Source of the DNA: Lachnospiraceae bacterium
GTDB taxonomy: Bacteria; Bacillota; Clostridia; Lachnospirales; Lachnospiraceae
Direction of reading: 5' to 3'
Assembly: GCA_017552985.1 (NCBI GenBank)
Contig: JAFZNO010000100.1
Coordinates: 16,889 to 80,888 of the forward strand
Length of the DNA: 64,000 nt
In this document: piece by piece, positions 16,182 to 26,800 of the stretch
How positions within the stretch are numbered: the first letter of the stretch is position 1
Layout of the letters: each line of letters starts with the position of its first letter
Notes under the pieces: model-generated
Databases searched by the model: none
Told to the model about the DNA's origin: nothing
Seen by the model: only the letters and a program-made list of their open reading frames with translations
Position numbers and translations under genes: made by a program

Positions 16182-17702
16182 TCAATATTCCGCCACTTCC
16201 ACCTCGAAAGGCAGGCGCTTTAGAATATCCCTCTCTGCATCAATGCCTGGATAAACCTCGATCAGGCGAAGTCCCTTCTCTCCCAGCTCGAACACGCATC
16301 TTTCCGTCACGTAGATGACCCTCTGGCCATTCTCTCTCGCGCGCTTTGCGGAGAAGCTCACGCTCTTGACGCGGTCCACGAACTTTCCGATCTCGCCCTC
16401 CTGGCGGATCGTGACCTTGCCGTCCTTCTCCTCCACCGCAAGTCCCTTGGTGTTAAAGGTGAGACAGAACACCACCGTCGCCGTCTTTGCCGTGATGTTG
16501 GCGAAGCCACCCACCCCTGCAAACGCTCCCGGACCCTTGTGGGCATTGACGTTGCCGTAGCGGTCCACCTCGATGCCGCCCATGAAGCACACGTCCAGGC
16601 CGCCATTATCATATAAGTCAAACTGATTGGCCATGTCATAGATGGAGTCCGCACCGATCACGGCCCCAAACACCTTGCCGGATGCCGGGAAGCCGCCCAC
16701 GCCGCCGGATTCGACGGTCAGCGTGATCTTATCCAGGATGCCGTTCTCCCGCGCATATTTCGTCACGGTCTCCGGAATGCCCACGCCGATGTTCACGATG
16801 TCATCCGGTTTCAGCTCCATCGCCGCCCTCTTTCCAATAATTTCAGCGCTCGCGTTCACGACGCTCTTCGTCATGGTGCGCTTTTCCAGCATTTCCGCCC
16901 AATCCTGCCACTGGGTATAAGGAATCTCAAAGCTACCGGTCAGGGACTCATAGGCCGCGTGCCGGGGCTCCGGAGGAATCTCCACGATGGCGTCCACGAG
17001 GCATCCCGGAATAATGGTACTGTGGGGTCTCGAGGTCTTCACCACGAGCCGGTCCACCTGCACGATGACCTTTCCGCCATTGGCCTTCACCGCCTGGCTG
17101 ATGGACAGCGCATCCCCCGCCGTAAACATGTCGTCGAAGGAAATGTTTCCCTTCCGGTCGGCACAGGTGCCCTTTATGATGGCAACGGTGATGCGGGGTA
17201 GCTTATAATACAGGAATTCCTCCCCGTCCAGCTCCACATATTTCACCAAAGAATCATCCTTGGAGATCCCATTGATGCCGGGGCCCTCCATTCTGGGGTC
17301 CACGAAAATGTCCAGACCCACCTTCGACAGTGCGCCCGGAAGTCCGCCCGCCTGTGCCCGGATGGCGTGGGAAATGCATCCCAGCGGCAGGTTATATGCT
17401 TCAAACCGATCCTCCAGCACAAGCTTTTTCGTGCTGTACATCGCCCCAAAGTGCCCGCAGATGATCTTGTCCACCGCGCCCTCGCGAACATACCCTTCCG
17501 CCGCGCGGTTCTCGTCCCAGACTCCAAAACCCGCGCTGGAGATGGCGGTCAGGTGCTTCGGGCTTCCCGTCGCGTGATAGCGCTTATACAACGCTTCATG
17601 CAATTCCACGGGATTATCAATACCCAAAAAGGAATTCAACGCGATCACGTCCCCGTCCTTTATCAGATCCATTGCCTCATCGGCCGTCATAATCTTGTAC
17701 AT
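16182..17702 (-). CDS. acyl-CoA:acetate/propionate CoA-transferase family
   Basis: This 506-residue family I CoA-transferase has alpha and beta halves fused in one chain. It moves CoA between acyl-CoA and a short-chain acid such as acetate or propionate. The beta half carries TVESGGVGGFPASG near residue 325, in which the glutamate of the ESGGVGG motif is the expected covalent nucleophile. The alpha half has SAGFGVWDENRAAEG. The size matches propionate CoA-transferase and YdiF. The ATG at 17702 is preceded by CAGGAGAGAGCC. It appears monocistronic. The exact acid used cannot be read from the sequence. Confidence 0.9.
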   Translation of the reverse strand: MYKIMTADEAMDLIKDGDVIALNSFLGIDNPVELHEALYKRYHATGSPKHLTAISSAGFGVWDENRAAEGYVREGAVDKIICGHFGAMYSTKKLVLEDRFEAYNLPLGCISHAIRAQAGGLPGALSKVGLDIFVDPRMEGPGINGISKDDSLVKYVELDGEEFLYYKLPRITVAIIKGTCADRKGNISFDDMFTAGDALSISQAVKANGGKVIVQVDRLVVKTSRPHSTIIPGCLVDAIVEIPPEPRHAAYESLTGSFEIPYTQWQDWAEMLEKRTMTKSVVNASAEIIGKRAAMELKPDDIVNIGVGIPETVTKYARENGILDKITLTVESGGVGGFPASGKVFGAVIGADSIYDMANQFDLYDNGGLDVCFMGGIEVDRYGNVNAHKGPGAFAGVGGFANITAKTATVVFCLTFNTKGLAVEEKDGKVTIRQEGEIGKFVDRVKSVSFSAKRARENGQRVIYVTERCVFELGEKGLRLIEVYPGIDAERDILKRLPFEVEVAEY

Positions 17703-17801
17703 GGCTCTCTCCTGTTTCTTTCGTAAACAATTGTCTGCACGCATACGTATAGAAGTATATCAAAGCTCTTCTTCCCCGTCAATTCCAACTCCCTTTTCCA
17801 A

Positions 17802-17830
17802 TTGAAATCTGGCCTTTGATAGGCTATAAT
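17802..17830 (+). promoter_or_regulatory. promoter of the LytTR/GHKL operon
   Basis: TTGAAA (17802-17807) and TATAAT (17825-17830) are separated by 17 bases and lie 35 bases upstream of the regulator start. Confidence 0.7.
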
Positions 17831-17864
17831 GAATCAGAAATCTGAAAGATACGAGGTTGAACGC

Positions 17865-18584
17865 ATGCTCCGCATAGCAATTTGTGATGATGAACAATCC
17901 ATGATCGATTTCCATGCCCAGACCGTGAAAGCCTGCCTTTCCGAAACCGGGATCCTGGGCGAGATCCAAACTTACGTCAACGGCAAAAACCTGCTCTGCG
18001 ACATTTCGGAGGATCATTTTCATTATGATCTGATCCTTTTGGACATCGAGATGCCGGAAATCTCCGGCATGGACCTAGCCCGGCAGCTCCGGCCCTTCCT
18101 TCCAGGCGTAAAGATGATCTTTATCACCTCCCACGTGGAATTTGCGATCGATGCCTATGAGCTGTCCATTTTCCGCTACGTGCCAAAGAATGATCACGAA
18201 AAGCGCCTTCCCGGCGCCATCACGGACGCGATCAAGCTTTTGTCCCTCGAGGCCGACAAGGTCTACACCATCCAGACGAACAGCCGCCTGGAGCGAATCC
18301 CCTACCGCGACGTTCTGTACGTTTCCAAGGACGGGAAAAACGCGCTGATTACCACTGGTACCGGCACGTCCCAGGTCCGCAAGCCCCTGCAACAGGTATT
18401 CGATGAGCTAAACGCCGAGGAATTCCTGTTTATTGACAGAGGCTGCATCGTAAACCTTATTCACGTCATGCAGATCAAGGATGGCTGCGCCATCTTAAAG
18501 GACGGCACCGCCCTTCCCGTCAGCAGGTCTCACCTACAGGACGTGAAGGAAAAGATTAACGCATATTGGGGGGCACGTCTATGA
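17865..18584 (+). CDS. LytTR-family response regulator
   Basis: This 239-residue two-component regulator has a receiver domain at residues 1-120. Its acidic pocket is CDDE, the phosphoacceptor Asp is in LILLDIEMPE, and the conserved Lys is at VPKN. A LytTR DNA-binding domain follows (about 135-235: LERIPYRDVLYVSKDGKNALI, FLFIDRGCIVNLIHVM, LPVSRSHLQDVKEKI). I chose the ATG at 17865, which gives the proper MLRIAICDDE start. The stop overlaps the start of the kinase gene. Its likely target is the repeat pair at 19936-19966 upstream of the ABC exporter genes. Confidence 0.93.
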   Translation: MLRIAICDDEQSMIDFHAQTVKACLSETGILGEIQTYVNGKNLLCDISEDHFHYDLILLDIEMPEISGMDLARQLRPFLPGVKMIFITSHVEFAIDAYELSIFRYVPKNDHEKRLPGAITDAIKLLSLEADKVYTIQTNSRLERIPYRDVLYVSKDGKNALITTGTGTSQVRKPLQQVFDELNAEEFLFIDRGCIVNLIHVMQIKDGCAILKDGTALPVSRSHLQDVKEKINAYWGARL

Positions 18585-19927
18585 ACAATCTCTTACCCCA
18601 TCTTCTGATGGCCCTGGCAAGCGCCATGCGGACGGCCACTTGCCTGCTTTTGTTATCCCGCCTGGTTGGTAACCAGCGCTTAGGCGTCAAGTCTCCGCTC
18701 CAAGCCACCGGTTCCGCTTCATCAGCCGTTCAAAATCAAAAATCCATCATAACAATTCCAGTATTCCTAGGCGCCGGCGCCGCCTTTCTCCTGCGTCTGC
18801 TCCTTAGCTTCTTTCCCCTTTCGGAGCTTGCGCTCTCCGGGGTGGAGGTCGCCTGCGTCGTGCCTTATGCCGTGCTCCTTTGGAAAAAGGATCTGCGCCT
18901 TTCTTTATTCATTGCGATCTTTGGTGAGATCGCCTTTTGGCTTTGGAACGTCCTTTCGTCCTGCGGTCTTGGCTCCTTTACCGGCGACGGCCGCTTTCTG
19001 GAACCGGCTTCCCTTCAGGGCAGCTTGGCAGCGCTGGCGCCTGCATTCCTCATGCTCTCGGGCACCATCCTGCTTCCGCTCCGGTGGCCGTCCTGCAATA
19101 AGCACGTCTACCGCATCTTCACGATCCTCCTCATGCTCACCATGTTCGGCGTCATAGGTCTGCAAAACCTGGAGCCCTACCGACCTGAGGAGGAACAATA
19201 CAGCACCTGCATCTTCCTCTCCGCCCTGCTTCTTCTCTCCCTCCTCATCTACCAGCTCCGGAACCTCTACGAGACGGAGCACGAGCTTGCGGAGCTTAAG
19301 GACCAGCAGGCTGAGATGATCACCCGCGAATACAACACGCTGCAGAATGCCTATTCCATGAACGCGCGGCTGTTCCATGACTTCCGAAATCACTTGGGAG
19401 CCCTGCGCAGCCTCTTGCAGACGGAGCAATATGAAGAAGCCATGCGTTACGTGGAGGACCTGGCGGGTCCGGACACCCTGTCCAAAACCTCCTGGACCGG
19501 CGATGACGTGATCGATTACCTGATCAGCAGCAAGGCCGACGTGGCCAAAAGTTTAGAAATCCAATTTACCGCACAGGTGGAATTTCCGAAGAATACTAAG
19601 CTTCGGAGTGCGGACCTCTGCTCCATCCTTGGAAACCTCTTGGACAACGCGATTGAAGCAGCCCAGAAGGTTCCAAACCCTTCCGGACGCTTTATCAGCC
19701 TAACCATCCGCAGGATCAACCACATGATCCTGATCCGCGTGGAAAATAGTTTTGAAAAGGCACCCTTGACCGAAGGCGGAACGCTTCGCACCACCAAGAC
19801 GGAGGGCGGCCTTCACGGTTTCGGCGTAAAGAGTGCCCGCGCCGCGGCGGAGAAATATGACGGAACCCTACAGACCTCCTTCGAAGGCAACGTGTTCCGC
19901 GCCGTCGCCACCCTCTCCCTACCTTAA
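18581..19927 (+). CDS. GHKL-type sensor histidine kinase
   Basis: This 448-residue kinase has about six N-terminal transmembrane segments and a short coiled segment near residue 230. The phosphoacceptor region is RLFHDFRNHLGALRSL. The ATP-binding domain carries the N box LGNLLDNAIEAAQ and the glycine motif GLHGFGVKSA. This is the AgrC/VirS-like class that works with LytTR regulators, often sensing peptides or small molecules at the membrane. The ATG overlaps the TGA of the regulator (ATGA), which implies coupled translation. Confidence 0.92.
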   Translation: MNNLLPHLLMALASAMRTATCLLLLSRLVGNQRLGVKSPLQATGSASSAVQNQKSIITIPVFLGAGAAFLLRLLLSFFPLSELALSGVEVACVVPYAVLLWKKDLRLSLFIAIFGEIAFWLWNVLSSCGLGSFTGDGRFLEPASLQGSLAALAPAFLMLSGTILLPLRWPSCNKHVYRIFTILLMLTMFGVIGLQNLEPYRPEEEQYSTCIFLSALLLLSLLIYQLRNLYETEHELAELKDQQAEMITREYNTLQNAYSMNARLFHDFRNHLGALRSLLQTEQYEEAMRYVEDLAGPDTLSKTSWTGDDVIDYLISSKADVAKSLEIQFTAQVEFPKNTKLRSADLCSILGNLLDNAIEAAQKVPNPSGRFISLTIRRINHMILIRVENSFEKAPLTEGGTLRTTKTEGGLHGFGVKSARAAAEKYDGTLQTSFEGNVFRAVATLSLP

Positions 19928-19935
19928 AACTTGCA

Positions 19936-19966
19936 ATTCGAGGACAAAAACCTCCCATTGGAGGAC
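19936..19966 (+). promoter_or_regulatory. probable LytTR binding site (two direct repeats)
   Basis: ATTCGAGGAC (19936-19945) and ATTGGAGGAC (19957-19966) are direct repeats with a 21-bp period, two helical turns. This is the arrangement known for LytTR dimers. A possible -10 (TATGCT, 19994-19999) follows without a good -35, as expected of an activated promoter. Confidence 0.65.
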
Positions 19967-20049
19967 GTTTCCGCACAACTCCTTTTCAGGTGATATGCTT
20001 ACCTCATCAACGAGAACAACAAAGCATTCACCTAGAAAGGAGTTTTTTT

Positions 20050-20226
20050 ATGAGACACGCATATTTTAGAATCGTTATGGGAATCGTTTTCATCGCAGCT
20101 TCCGTCATCGCCTATTTCCAAGGTCAGGACACGGCACTGATGACCACCGCATTCGGCGCACTCTTCCTGCTCTCAGGAATTTCTCAATATAAGAAAGTGA
20201 CAAAAGAAGGAGCATCAAAGAAATGA
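20050..20226 (+). CDS. small two-helix membrane protein
   Basis: This 58-residue protein has two hydrophobic segments (IVMGIVFIAASVIAYF and MTTAFGALFLLSGI) and a Lys-rich end. AAAGGAG precedes the ATG at 20050. Its stop overlaps the start of the ABC ATPase gene, so it is the first gene of the exporter operon. No function is known. Being close to a LytTR system, it could be a sensed or exported peptide or a transporter accessory. I cannot tell which. Confidence 0.68.
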   Translation: MRHAYFRIVMGIVFIAASVIAYFQGQDTALMTTAFGALFLLSGISQYKKVTKEGASKK

Positions 20227-20933
20227 AAGAATTATTGAAGATAGAAGATCTAAACGTTTGGTATCAGCCGGAGAAAAAGGTTCTAAAGAACTTCTCCTTA
20301 TACCTTCGCGATCACGAGGTGGTGGGCCTCATCGGCCTAAACGGCGCTGGAAAGACGACGCTCTTAAAGGTTCTCACCGGGCTTCTTACCACTTATGACG
20401 CAAAAAAACTGGAATACAACGGCGGTGCCCTAAAGCCCCGCGACGCTTCCTTCCAGTACGAACGCTACACCGTATTTGCAGAGGATGATTCCTTCCGCTA
20501 TTTTACCTTCCGCGAATATCTCTCCTACGCCTGCAAGTCATACAAAAAGCCCGTTCCTGACGTATCTGAGATGATCGACGGTTTTAACTTTGAAAGCTTT
20601 GCAGACGTGATGCTAAAGGACCTTTCAACGGGCAATCGCAAGAAAGCCTATCTGATCACGGCCTTTGCATTAAAGCTTCCGCTTCTGTTCCTCGACGAGC
20701 CCGTGAACGGATTGGATTTCACATCGACGGAATTCCTCTACAAGCTGATCGCAGGCTACAAAGAATATGGAACCCTTCTCTTTTCCTCACACGTGCTCGA
20801 AAGCATTACCCTGACTTCAGACCGCGTTTTCGTTCTGGAAAACGGCGCGATCCAAAAGACGTTTGAAGGTGATCAGATCCAGCCTGACACCATTCGGGAG
20901 GCACTTAATTATGACGACAATGACCCTGTTTAA
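20223..20933 (+). CDS. ABC transporter ATP-binding protein
   Basis: This 236-residue ATPase has a Walker A (GLNGAGKTT), a Q-loop region (YERYTVFAEDD), a signature that is degenerate (DLSTGNRKKAYL), a Walker B (LLFLDEPVNGLD) and an H-loop (FSSHVLES). The altered signature (LSTGNRKK in place of LSGGQ) resembles that of bacteriocin and multidrug ATPases in Firmicutes. It overlaps its neighbours on both sides and should pair with the permease at 20911-22125. Confidence 0.9.
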   Translation: MKELLKIEDLNVWYQPEKKVLKNFSLYLRDHEVVGLIGLNGAGKTTLLKVLTGLLTTYDAKKLEYNGGALKPRDASFQYERYTVFAEDDSFRYFTFREYLSYACKSYKKPVPDVSEMIDGFNFESFADVMLKDLSTGNRKKAYLITAFALKLPLLFLDEPVNGLDFTSTEFLYKLIAGYKEYGTLLFSSHVLESITLTSDRVFVLENGAIQKTFEGDQIQPDTIREALNYDDNDPV

Positions 20934-22125
20934 GTATTTCATGCGCAAATATACCGGAGGCAATTTCAAAAAGCTCTATATGACGCCCATGACGTTTGTG
21001 ATCGCTGCATGCGGAATCTACTCCGCGGAAGTAAATCTGGCGATCGCACCCTTCGTCCTGTATCTCATGACGTCCTGCTTCATGGTGAGCATCATGTTTC
21101 TCTCCCTCTCCTCCACGGAGAATGCGGCAGACTTAAAGAACCTGTTTATGATGCCCCTTGACCGCAAGGCGTTCCTGATCAGCCACGTAAGCTCCATTGG
21201 CATCACCGCGTTTCTGATGCGCGCCTTTGCCATCATCGCTCTTTGTATCGCCGTTTCACGGCCGGAAGCCTACGTGATCGCGTGCATGCTTCTCTGTGAC
21301 CTAAACGCGCTTCTCATCAGCGTCTGCGCATTTGCTTTCCGGAAGCGCCCATACGTTGGCATCCTCTGGTTTGCGGCAGGCATCGCCGCTATGTATTTCC
21401 TTCAGGATGCGCCCTATTTTCTTCCCGTGCTTTTTGGCAATGCAGTTCTTTGCATTCTTGCCTTGAGCTTTGCGGACAAATATGCTTTCTTCGTGGAGGA
21501 GGCCAGTTCCGCACGCACCATGAAGAGCCATCATCGTCACAGCGTGATCCGTTATCTGGCACGCTACCTGCTCCTTCACAAGAATTATCTTGTAAACAGT
21601 GGCATCATGATCGTCTGCGCATGCATCTTCCCGCCTTACTTCAAGCAGTTTGGCATGGATTTTGCATATCCCCTTGGCTTTGCGGTTGTTCTTGTGAACA
21701 CCCCCCTTGGCATCCTGCTCTCCTGCTCACCTGCCACCGAGCAGACCGTGCATGCACTGCCGGGCCAGAAGCGTACCTTCTGCATGCCCTACTGCACGTT
21801 CTTATTCTTTAGCAACATGATCCCGACCATGCTTTACGCGGCAGTAAGCTGCATCCTTTGCGGTTGCTCACCCGCCATCATGTTCCCCGCAGCCCTGTTC
21901 TTTTCCATGCAGGGCGCCATTCTTTCCGTAATCCTGGAATGGTTTTTCCCCATCCGCGGCTGGAAGCAGGAAACGGATCTCTGGCATCATCCGAGAAAGT
22001 ACGTAATGCCCGCATCCATGGCGATCGTTGCTGGTCTTGTTGCAACCTTTCCCATTGCCGTTTACGGACTCCTCCTTTTTCTCGCCGCAGAGATCATTGT
22101 GCTCCTTGTGATGATCAGGAAGTAG
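20911..22125 (+). CDS. ABC transporter permease-like membrane protein
   Basis: This 404-residue protein has about ten hydrophobic segments and no soluble domain. It is encoded directly behind, and overlapping, the ABC ATPase gene. GGGAGG lies nine bases upstream of the ATG at 20911. I do not recognise a defined subfamily. By context it is the membrane part of a LytTR-controlled exporter. Its 3' end overlaps the 3' end of the convergent diguanylate cyclase gene by 11 bases, and no terminator is visible between them. Confidence 0.8.
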   Translation: MTTMTLFKYFMRKYTGGNFKKLYMTPMTFVIAACGIYSAEVNLAIAPFVLYLMTSCFMVSIMFLSLSSTENAADLKNLFMMPLDRKAFLISHVSSIGITAFLMRAFAIIALCIAVSRPEAYVIACMLLCDLNALLISVCAFAFRKRPYVGILWFAAGIAAMYFLQDAPYFLPVLFGNAVLCILALSFADKYAFFVEEASSARTMKSHHRHSVIRYLARYLLLHKNYLVNSGIMIVCACIFPPYFKQFGMDFAYPLGFAVVLVNTPLGILLSCSPATEQTVHALPGQKRTFCMPYCTFLFFSNMIPTMLYAAVSCILCGCSPAIMFPAALFFSMQGAILSVILEWFFPIRGWKQETDLWHHPRKYVMPASMAIVAGLVATFPIAVYGLLLFLAAEIIVLLVMIRK

Positions 22126-23200
22126 CATCCTCCCAGATCACAATGTTCTTACCGTGTTGCTTGCCGTAATACATTCTCTCGTCGGCAACCTTTATGATCT
22201 CTTCCGGCTCTTTATAATCGTCCTTGTTCTCTTCAACTCCGATGGTCAACGTGATCGAAACGTGTTTGTTAAAGAAGACTGTCGGAGTTGTTTCTATGGT
22301 TTTCCGGATGTATTCCATCTTCTCCTTCGCCACTGCCAAGTCATAATCCCTCATGAGGATGATAAACTCTTCTCCGCCCCATCTGCACACGTCGCAGCCG
22401 TGCATTTCCCTCTTCAGCAGGCGCGTCACGTTCCTCAGGACCTCATCTCCGCAGTCATGCCCATAGGAATCATTGATCCTCTTAAAATTGTCCAGATCAC
22501 AAAAGGCGATGCAAAAATGCTTCGTACGCTCATCGCTCATGTAAGACTTTATGACTGGCAGGAATCCCCTGCGGTTCAGAAGGTTGGTCAGATCATCTTC
22601 CGTTGCGTCCAGTGATAGTTGCTTATTCTTCTGTTCGAGACTGCCTCTCTCGGATTCACTGGAATAAATGTAGATCACGTTGTAAAAGATCACCGCAAAT
22701 ACCATGGCGAACGACGAAAAGATCACGAGAAACTTCCTTGCCACGTCAGGCAAAGCCTGCATCGGGGCCGCGTCAGCGAATAGCAGGTACAATCCCACGA
22801 CGGTTGCAAAATTGATCACAAGCATACCAAAGACGATCCACCTCTTCGGACCTTTGAACAGGATGCATCCGAAATAAATAATGATCGGAATGATGGAGAA
22901 CAGGAAGAAATAGGAACCGCTCCTCCAGCCGGCAATCCTAGTGGCCACGCTGGAATAGACGGTAACTTCCAGAAAAACGCTGACGTAAACTGGCATGATG
23001 TGCCCCAGTTTACACAAGATAAAGCAAAACAAATACACGACGACGCTCAGGATGTTAAACTTCATCAACTCCATCACGCCGGAAACCCACATGGTCACCA
23101 GCAAAATCGCATGCACCAGTCCCATGATCGCAACGGTAAACATAAAACTGTTGTGTACCAGGACGTGCATTGTCTTGTCGAGAATTCCTTTTTTATTCAC
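22115..23200 (-). CDS. membrane-anchored diguanylate cyclase (GGDEF)
   Basis: This 361-residue protein has six N-terminal transmembrane segments (about 10-180), a short linker and a GGDEF domain (about 195-355). The signature is RWGGEEFIIL, an active variant. DLDNFKRINDSYGHDCGDEVL supplies the metal and substrate residues. It probably makes cyclic di-GMP. There is no clear RxxD inhibitory motif at the usual distance before GGEEF. The start appears to be a GTG at 23200 behind a G-rich site; an internal ATG giving MHVLVHNSF is possible. It is the third gene of a minus-strand set. Confidence 0.9.
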   Translation of the reverse strand: MNKKGILDKTMHVLVHNSFMFTVAIMGLVHAILLVTMWVSGVMELMKFNILSVVVYLFCFILCKLGHIMPVYVSVFLEVTVYSSVATRIAGWRSGSYFFLFSIIPIIIYFGCILFKGPKRWIVFGMLVINFATVVGLYLLFADAAPMQALPDVARKFLVIFSSFAMVFAVIFYNVIYIYSSESERGSLEQKNKQLSLDATEDDLTNLLNRRGFLPVIKSYMSDERTKHFCIAFCDLDNFKRINDSYGHDCGDEVLRNVTRLLKREMHGCDVCRWGGEEFIILMRDYDLAVAKEKMEYIRKTIETTPTVFFNKHVSITLTIGVEENKDDYKEPEEIIKVADERMYYGKQHGKNIVIWEDATS

Positions 23201-23218
23201 CTAGTCTTTGCCCCCTTC

Positions 23219-23773
23219 TTACAATCCCCCGTTAATGACGGACTTGATGACGTAGCCATAGAGCACGTCAGCTCCAACCACGACCGCCAGGATGATTGAA
23301 AAGATCACCAGCGGACGCGCTTTTACCTTCCCAAGAAAACGCATAAACCTAGGCACGATGATCGCGCCGTAGAATGCTCCGAAGAATCCAAAGATCAAAA
23401 CGGACCTCGCGCATATATAGCCGTCGACGTTTCCCCAATTCCACTTCTCGACGTTGTAGTCCCATAACCTGACCCCCATCAGGTTATAAAGCACCCATCC
23501 CGTCACGTACTCAATAATTCCAGAGCCGATCACGGAAACGATAAATAAAACCGCCGGCTGGACCTTTCTCTTATACGTGATCAGGACCAGTCCCAGCGCG
23601 CCAAAGGCATAGATCGGAAGCCACGGTCCAAAACCGTGCCCGCGCTTGATAAAATATCCGAGATCGATCCTGTAAAAGATCATCTCATAGATCCAGCCGA
23701 TGACCGCTCCCATGACCGTCAGAAGGAAAACTCCAATGACTGCCCTCTGCTTTTCCGTCAATTCCTTCCCCAT
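23219..23773 (-). CDS. PF06541-type membrane protein (putative ABC-transporter type IV)
   Basis: This 184-residue protein has five to six hydrophobic segments and the family pattern GAVIGWIYEMIFYRI followed by RGHGFGPWLPIYAFGAL, then EYVTGWVLYNLMGVRLWDY. This family is widespread in Clostridia, and its transport role is only putative. It lies between two cyclic-di-GMP genes. GGAGGATGACGG precedes the ATG. Confidence 0.85.
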   Translation of the reverse strand: MGKELTEKQRAVIGVFLLTVMGAVIGWIYEMIFYRIDLGYFIKRGHGFGPWLPIYAFGALGLVLITYKRKVQPAVLFIVSVIGSGIIEYVTGWVLYNLMGVRLWDYNVEKWNWGNVDGYICARSVLIFGFFGAFYGAIIVPRFMRFLGKVKARPLVIFSIILAVVVGADVLYGYVIKSVINGGL

Positions 23774-23830
23774 CCGTCATCCTCCTTCAACAGTCCCGTC
23801 ACGGGAACCTTCACGCCAAGTTTGCTCTCC

Positions 23831-26800
23831 TTACTTGACAAACTCTAAAATCTGATCCGGCAGCTGCGGTTTCGCGTAATAATACCCCTGAAAACTCTCT
23901 ACGTCATACTCCCGCAAAATGTCCCGCATGCCTGCAGTCTCAACGCCTTCGGCACATACCTTCGCCTGAAAAACGTTCGCAACGTCTGAAATGCACCGGA
24001 TCAGCCTTCTGTCTGTTTCACTCTTCTCGATCATCCGCACGTAACCGCGGTCGATCTTAATCACGTCAAACGCGATCTCTTTCAGGATGCCGAGGGCGGA
24101 AAATCCAGTTCCAAAATCATCCAGCGCAATCAGAATGCCGCGGGACTTTAAACTGGCAGACACGTTTTTCAACAACTCTACGTCAAGCAAACGGCACCTC
24201 TCCGTAATCTCCAGACAGAGATGCTCGGCCGGATAATCCAGATCCTCCAGAATGCGGACAACCATGTCCACAAAGTCCAGTTTTTCCAGCTGGGAATAAG
24301 AAAGATTGACGTTCAGGACGAACTCGGGAACCTGCTTTATGATCTGCTTCGCCGTCCAAATGGATTCCCGAAGGATCCATTCCCCAAGCTCCGGGAACAG
24401 CGGATCCGTCTCCAAAACAGGAATAAACTGATCCGGCGGAACGATGCCATAGCGGTCATTCTTCCAACGCAGGAGTGCCTCTGCCCCGATCATTCTCTCC
24501 GACTGCGCATCCACGACTGGCTGGAAGAGCAGATAGAAGCCCTCATATCCGCGCATGATGGAGGAACGGATCGCATGCAGTTGCTCCTGCCGCTGATGAT
24601 TTGGTCCGTTTACGTCATTCTGAAACTCTACCAGTTCCCCCTTCCTGCGGAATTTCGATTCCTCAAAGGCATATGTAAGGCAGGCGTAAACCGTCTGGGA
24701 ATCGACGTCAAAATCATCCACCCTAAGTGCGCCGCAATGCAGATCCAGCATGATCTCCTTACCGTCCACCTGGAAATCCCCATGCAGGAAATCGCAAAAA
24801 CGATCATAACTCTCCCGAAGCTCCGCAATGGATAACGTATTGCTGATCACAGCAAACTTCGTCCCGTCAATCCTGTAAGTATGTCCCGTATTCCCTACCA
24901 TCTCGAAAAGCTTTCTGGCATAAAGCTGTAACACGCGATTTCCAAAACGGTACCCATACATCTCGTTAATTTCCGAATACTTGCTGATTCCAACCAGCAC
25001 AACGCTAATTTCCGCGTTCCGCTTAATGCAGCCCTCCAGGTCCTCAAAGAATCCATATTGATTCCTAAGCCCCGTAAGCGTGTCCACGTGCCCCTGTATG
25101 GCATGATTCCGAATGGTGCCGACAAAGTAGTCGGGCTCTCCGGAAGTATCTCTTAACACGATGCCGCGGCAAGTGCAAACGTCATATTCCCCCGAAACCC
25201 TTCTCGCCCGGTATTGCATGTCATGGCCTGCGGCCTTGCCGGAAAAGATCTCGTCAATTCCTTTGTGATATGCCGTTCTGTCCTCCGGGTGAATGTGATT
25301 CTCCCAGATGTCTCCCGCGCCGTACATGTATTCTGACGGCAGTCCGTAAGTATCCACGGCATTCTTGGACCAACGGGACAGATCATACTTCATGTCGCAA
25401 AGATAGACGTAAGTGCCCTCCGAAACCACTTCAAAAGCCTTATACAACGCATCCAACAGGATCCGTCGCTCTTTGCTGATCGTGCGTACGTTGGCCTTGT
25501 CCTTGAAGGAATGGGTCTCCCGAAGGAGCTTCACCTGTTTTAGGCGCGCCTTGTCCTCGTACATCTGATTGTCGGCACGATTAAACACGTCCAGGACGTC
25601 GTGATCCACGCCCGGCAAAAATTCTGCCAGACCGGAAGCCACGTCGGCGCCCTCTCCGAGGCGATTGTTCTCCTCCACCTGCCTTCTGAGGTTGGAAATC
25701 AAACTCTCCCGGTTCTCGTAATCCTGCCCCCTAAGCACCACAACGAATTCATCCCCGCCAATGCGGAACACGGGGCTGTGATGAAATACGTTGCAGACCA
25801 ATTTGCAGGATGCGCGGATATAGTCGTCCCCTGCTTTGTGCCCCTCCGTGTCGTTGATCACCTTCAGTCCGTTAATGTCACAGATCACAATGCCAAAAGC
25901 AGTATCCTCTTCCCCCATCTGCCTTTGCAGTTCCGCCTCCATTTCCTGATAGGCGGTCTTGTTCTTCGTGCCCGTCAGTTCATCGCGCCTTGCCATCTCA
26001 TTTGCCGTCGTGAGTGCCGCCAAGTGCTCCTTTTCCTTCTGAACGTCCTTCTCACGATTCTCCACGCAGATGATAAAATGACTGTGGTCCGAGGAATACG
26101 TCACCGTCATGCGCGTATACTGCGTTTTCCCGCCGTCCAGATTCATGCGGTAATCTTCTATCAACTGTCGCCTGCTCTCTAGCTGGGAAATCAAATGATC
26201 CCTGTCAAGGAAAAGCTTGATCCTTTCCCTGTCTTCCACGTAAACAAGCCTGTCCGCGTTCTTATTTGCCGCTCCGAAGAAATCATCCCCCTCTTCCTGA
26301 ACCTTCAATTCTCCGGAGATCCGCTTTGCGGAGAGTTCGGCATAATGCGAACTCTGGCAATCAATGTAATAAATAAAGTCAAAATGGGAAGCAAGCCTCT
26401 CTGCAATCTGCGTAAAGGTAATGCTCTTCTTTTGATCCGCTTCCATGGCAAGCTTCGCCTTAACCTCCGCATCAATATTCTTGATGCAGACAAGGATGTG
26501 ACGCCCGTCCCTAGACATGATCTCCGTATGACGGATCGTTTGAATCTGACCATTTACCACCAAGCGCCAGGACATGGAAAAGGAACTCTTGTCCTTCAGA
26601 TTGTCCAGCATCACGTCCTTATAATGGAGATTCAGCGCCTTTTCCTGATCCTCAGGATGCACGTACTTCCTAATGCTCCTCCTGCTCTCCGCAAAAAAGT
26701 CACTGCCGGTCGCAGGCACGTTCAGCTTCTTATACGCATCCGTCGAAGAAATCTCGACGTAAGTGTTGTCTTCTAAGTCAACGTAGTACAGCGTGTCATA

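Noticed and set aside
16078-16182. A riboswitch in front of the lipoprotein gene
   Set aside because: Only a simple hairpin is present; no conserved riboswitch core could be recognised.
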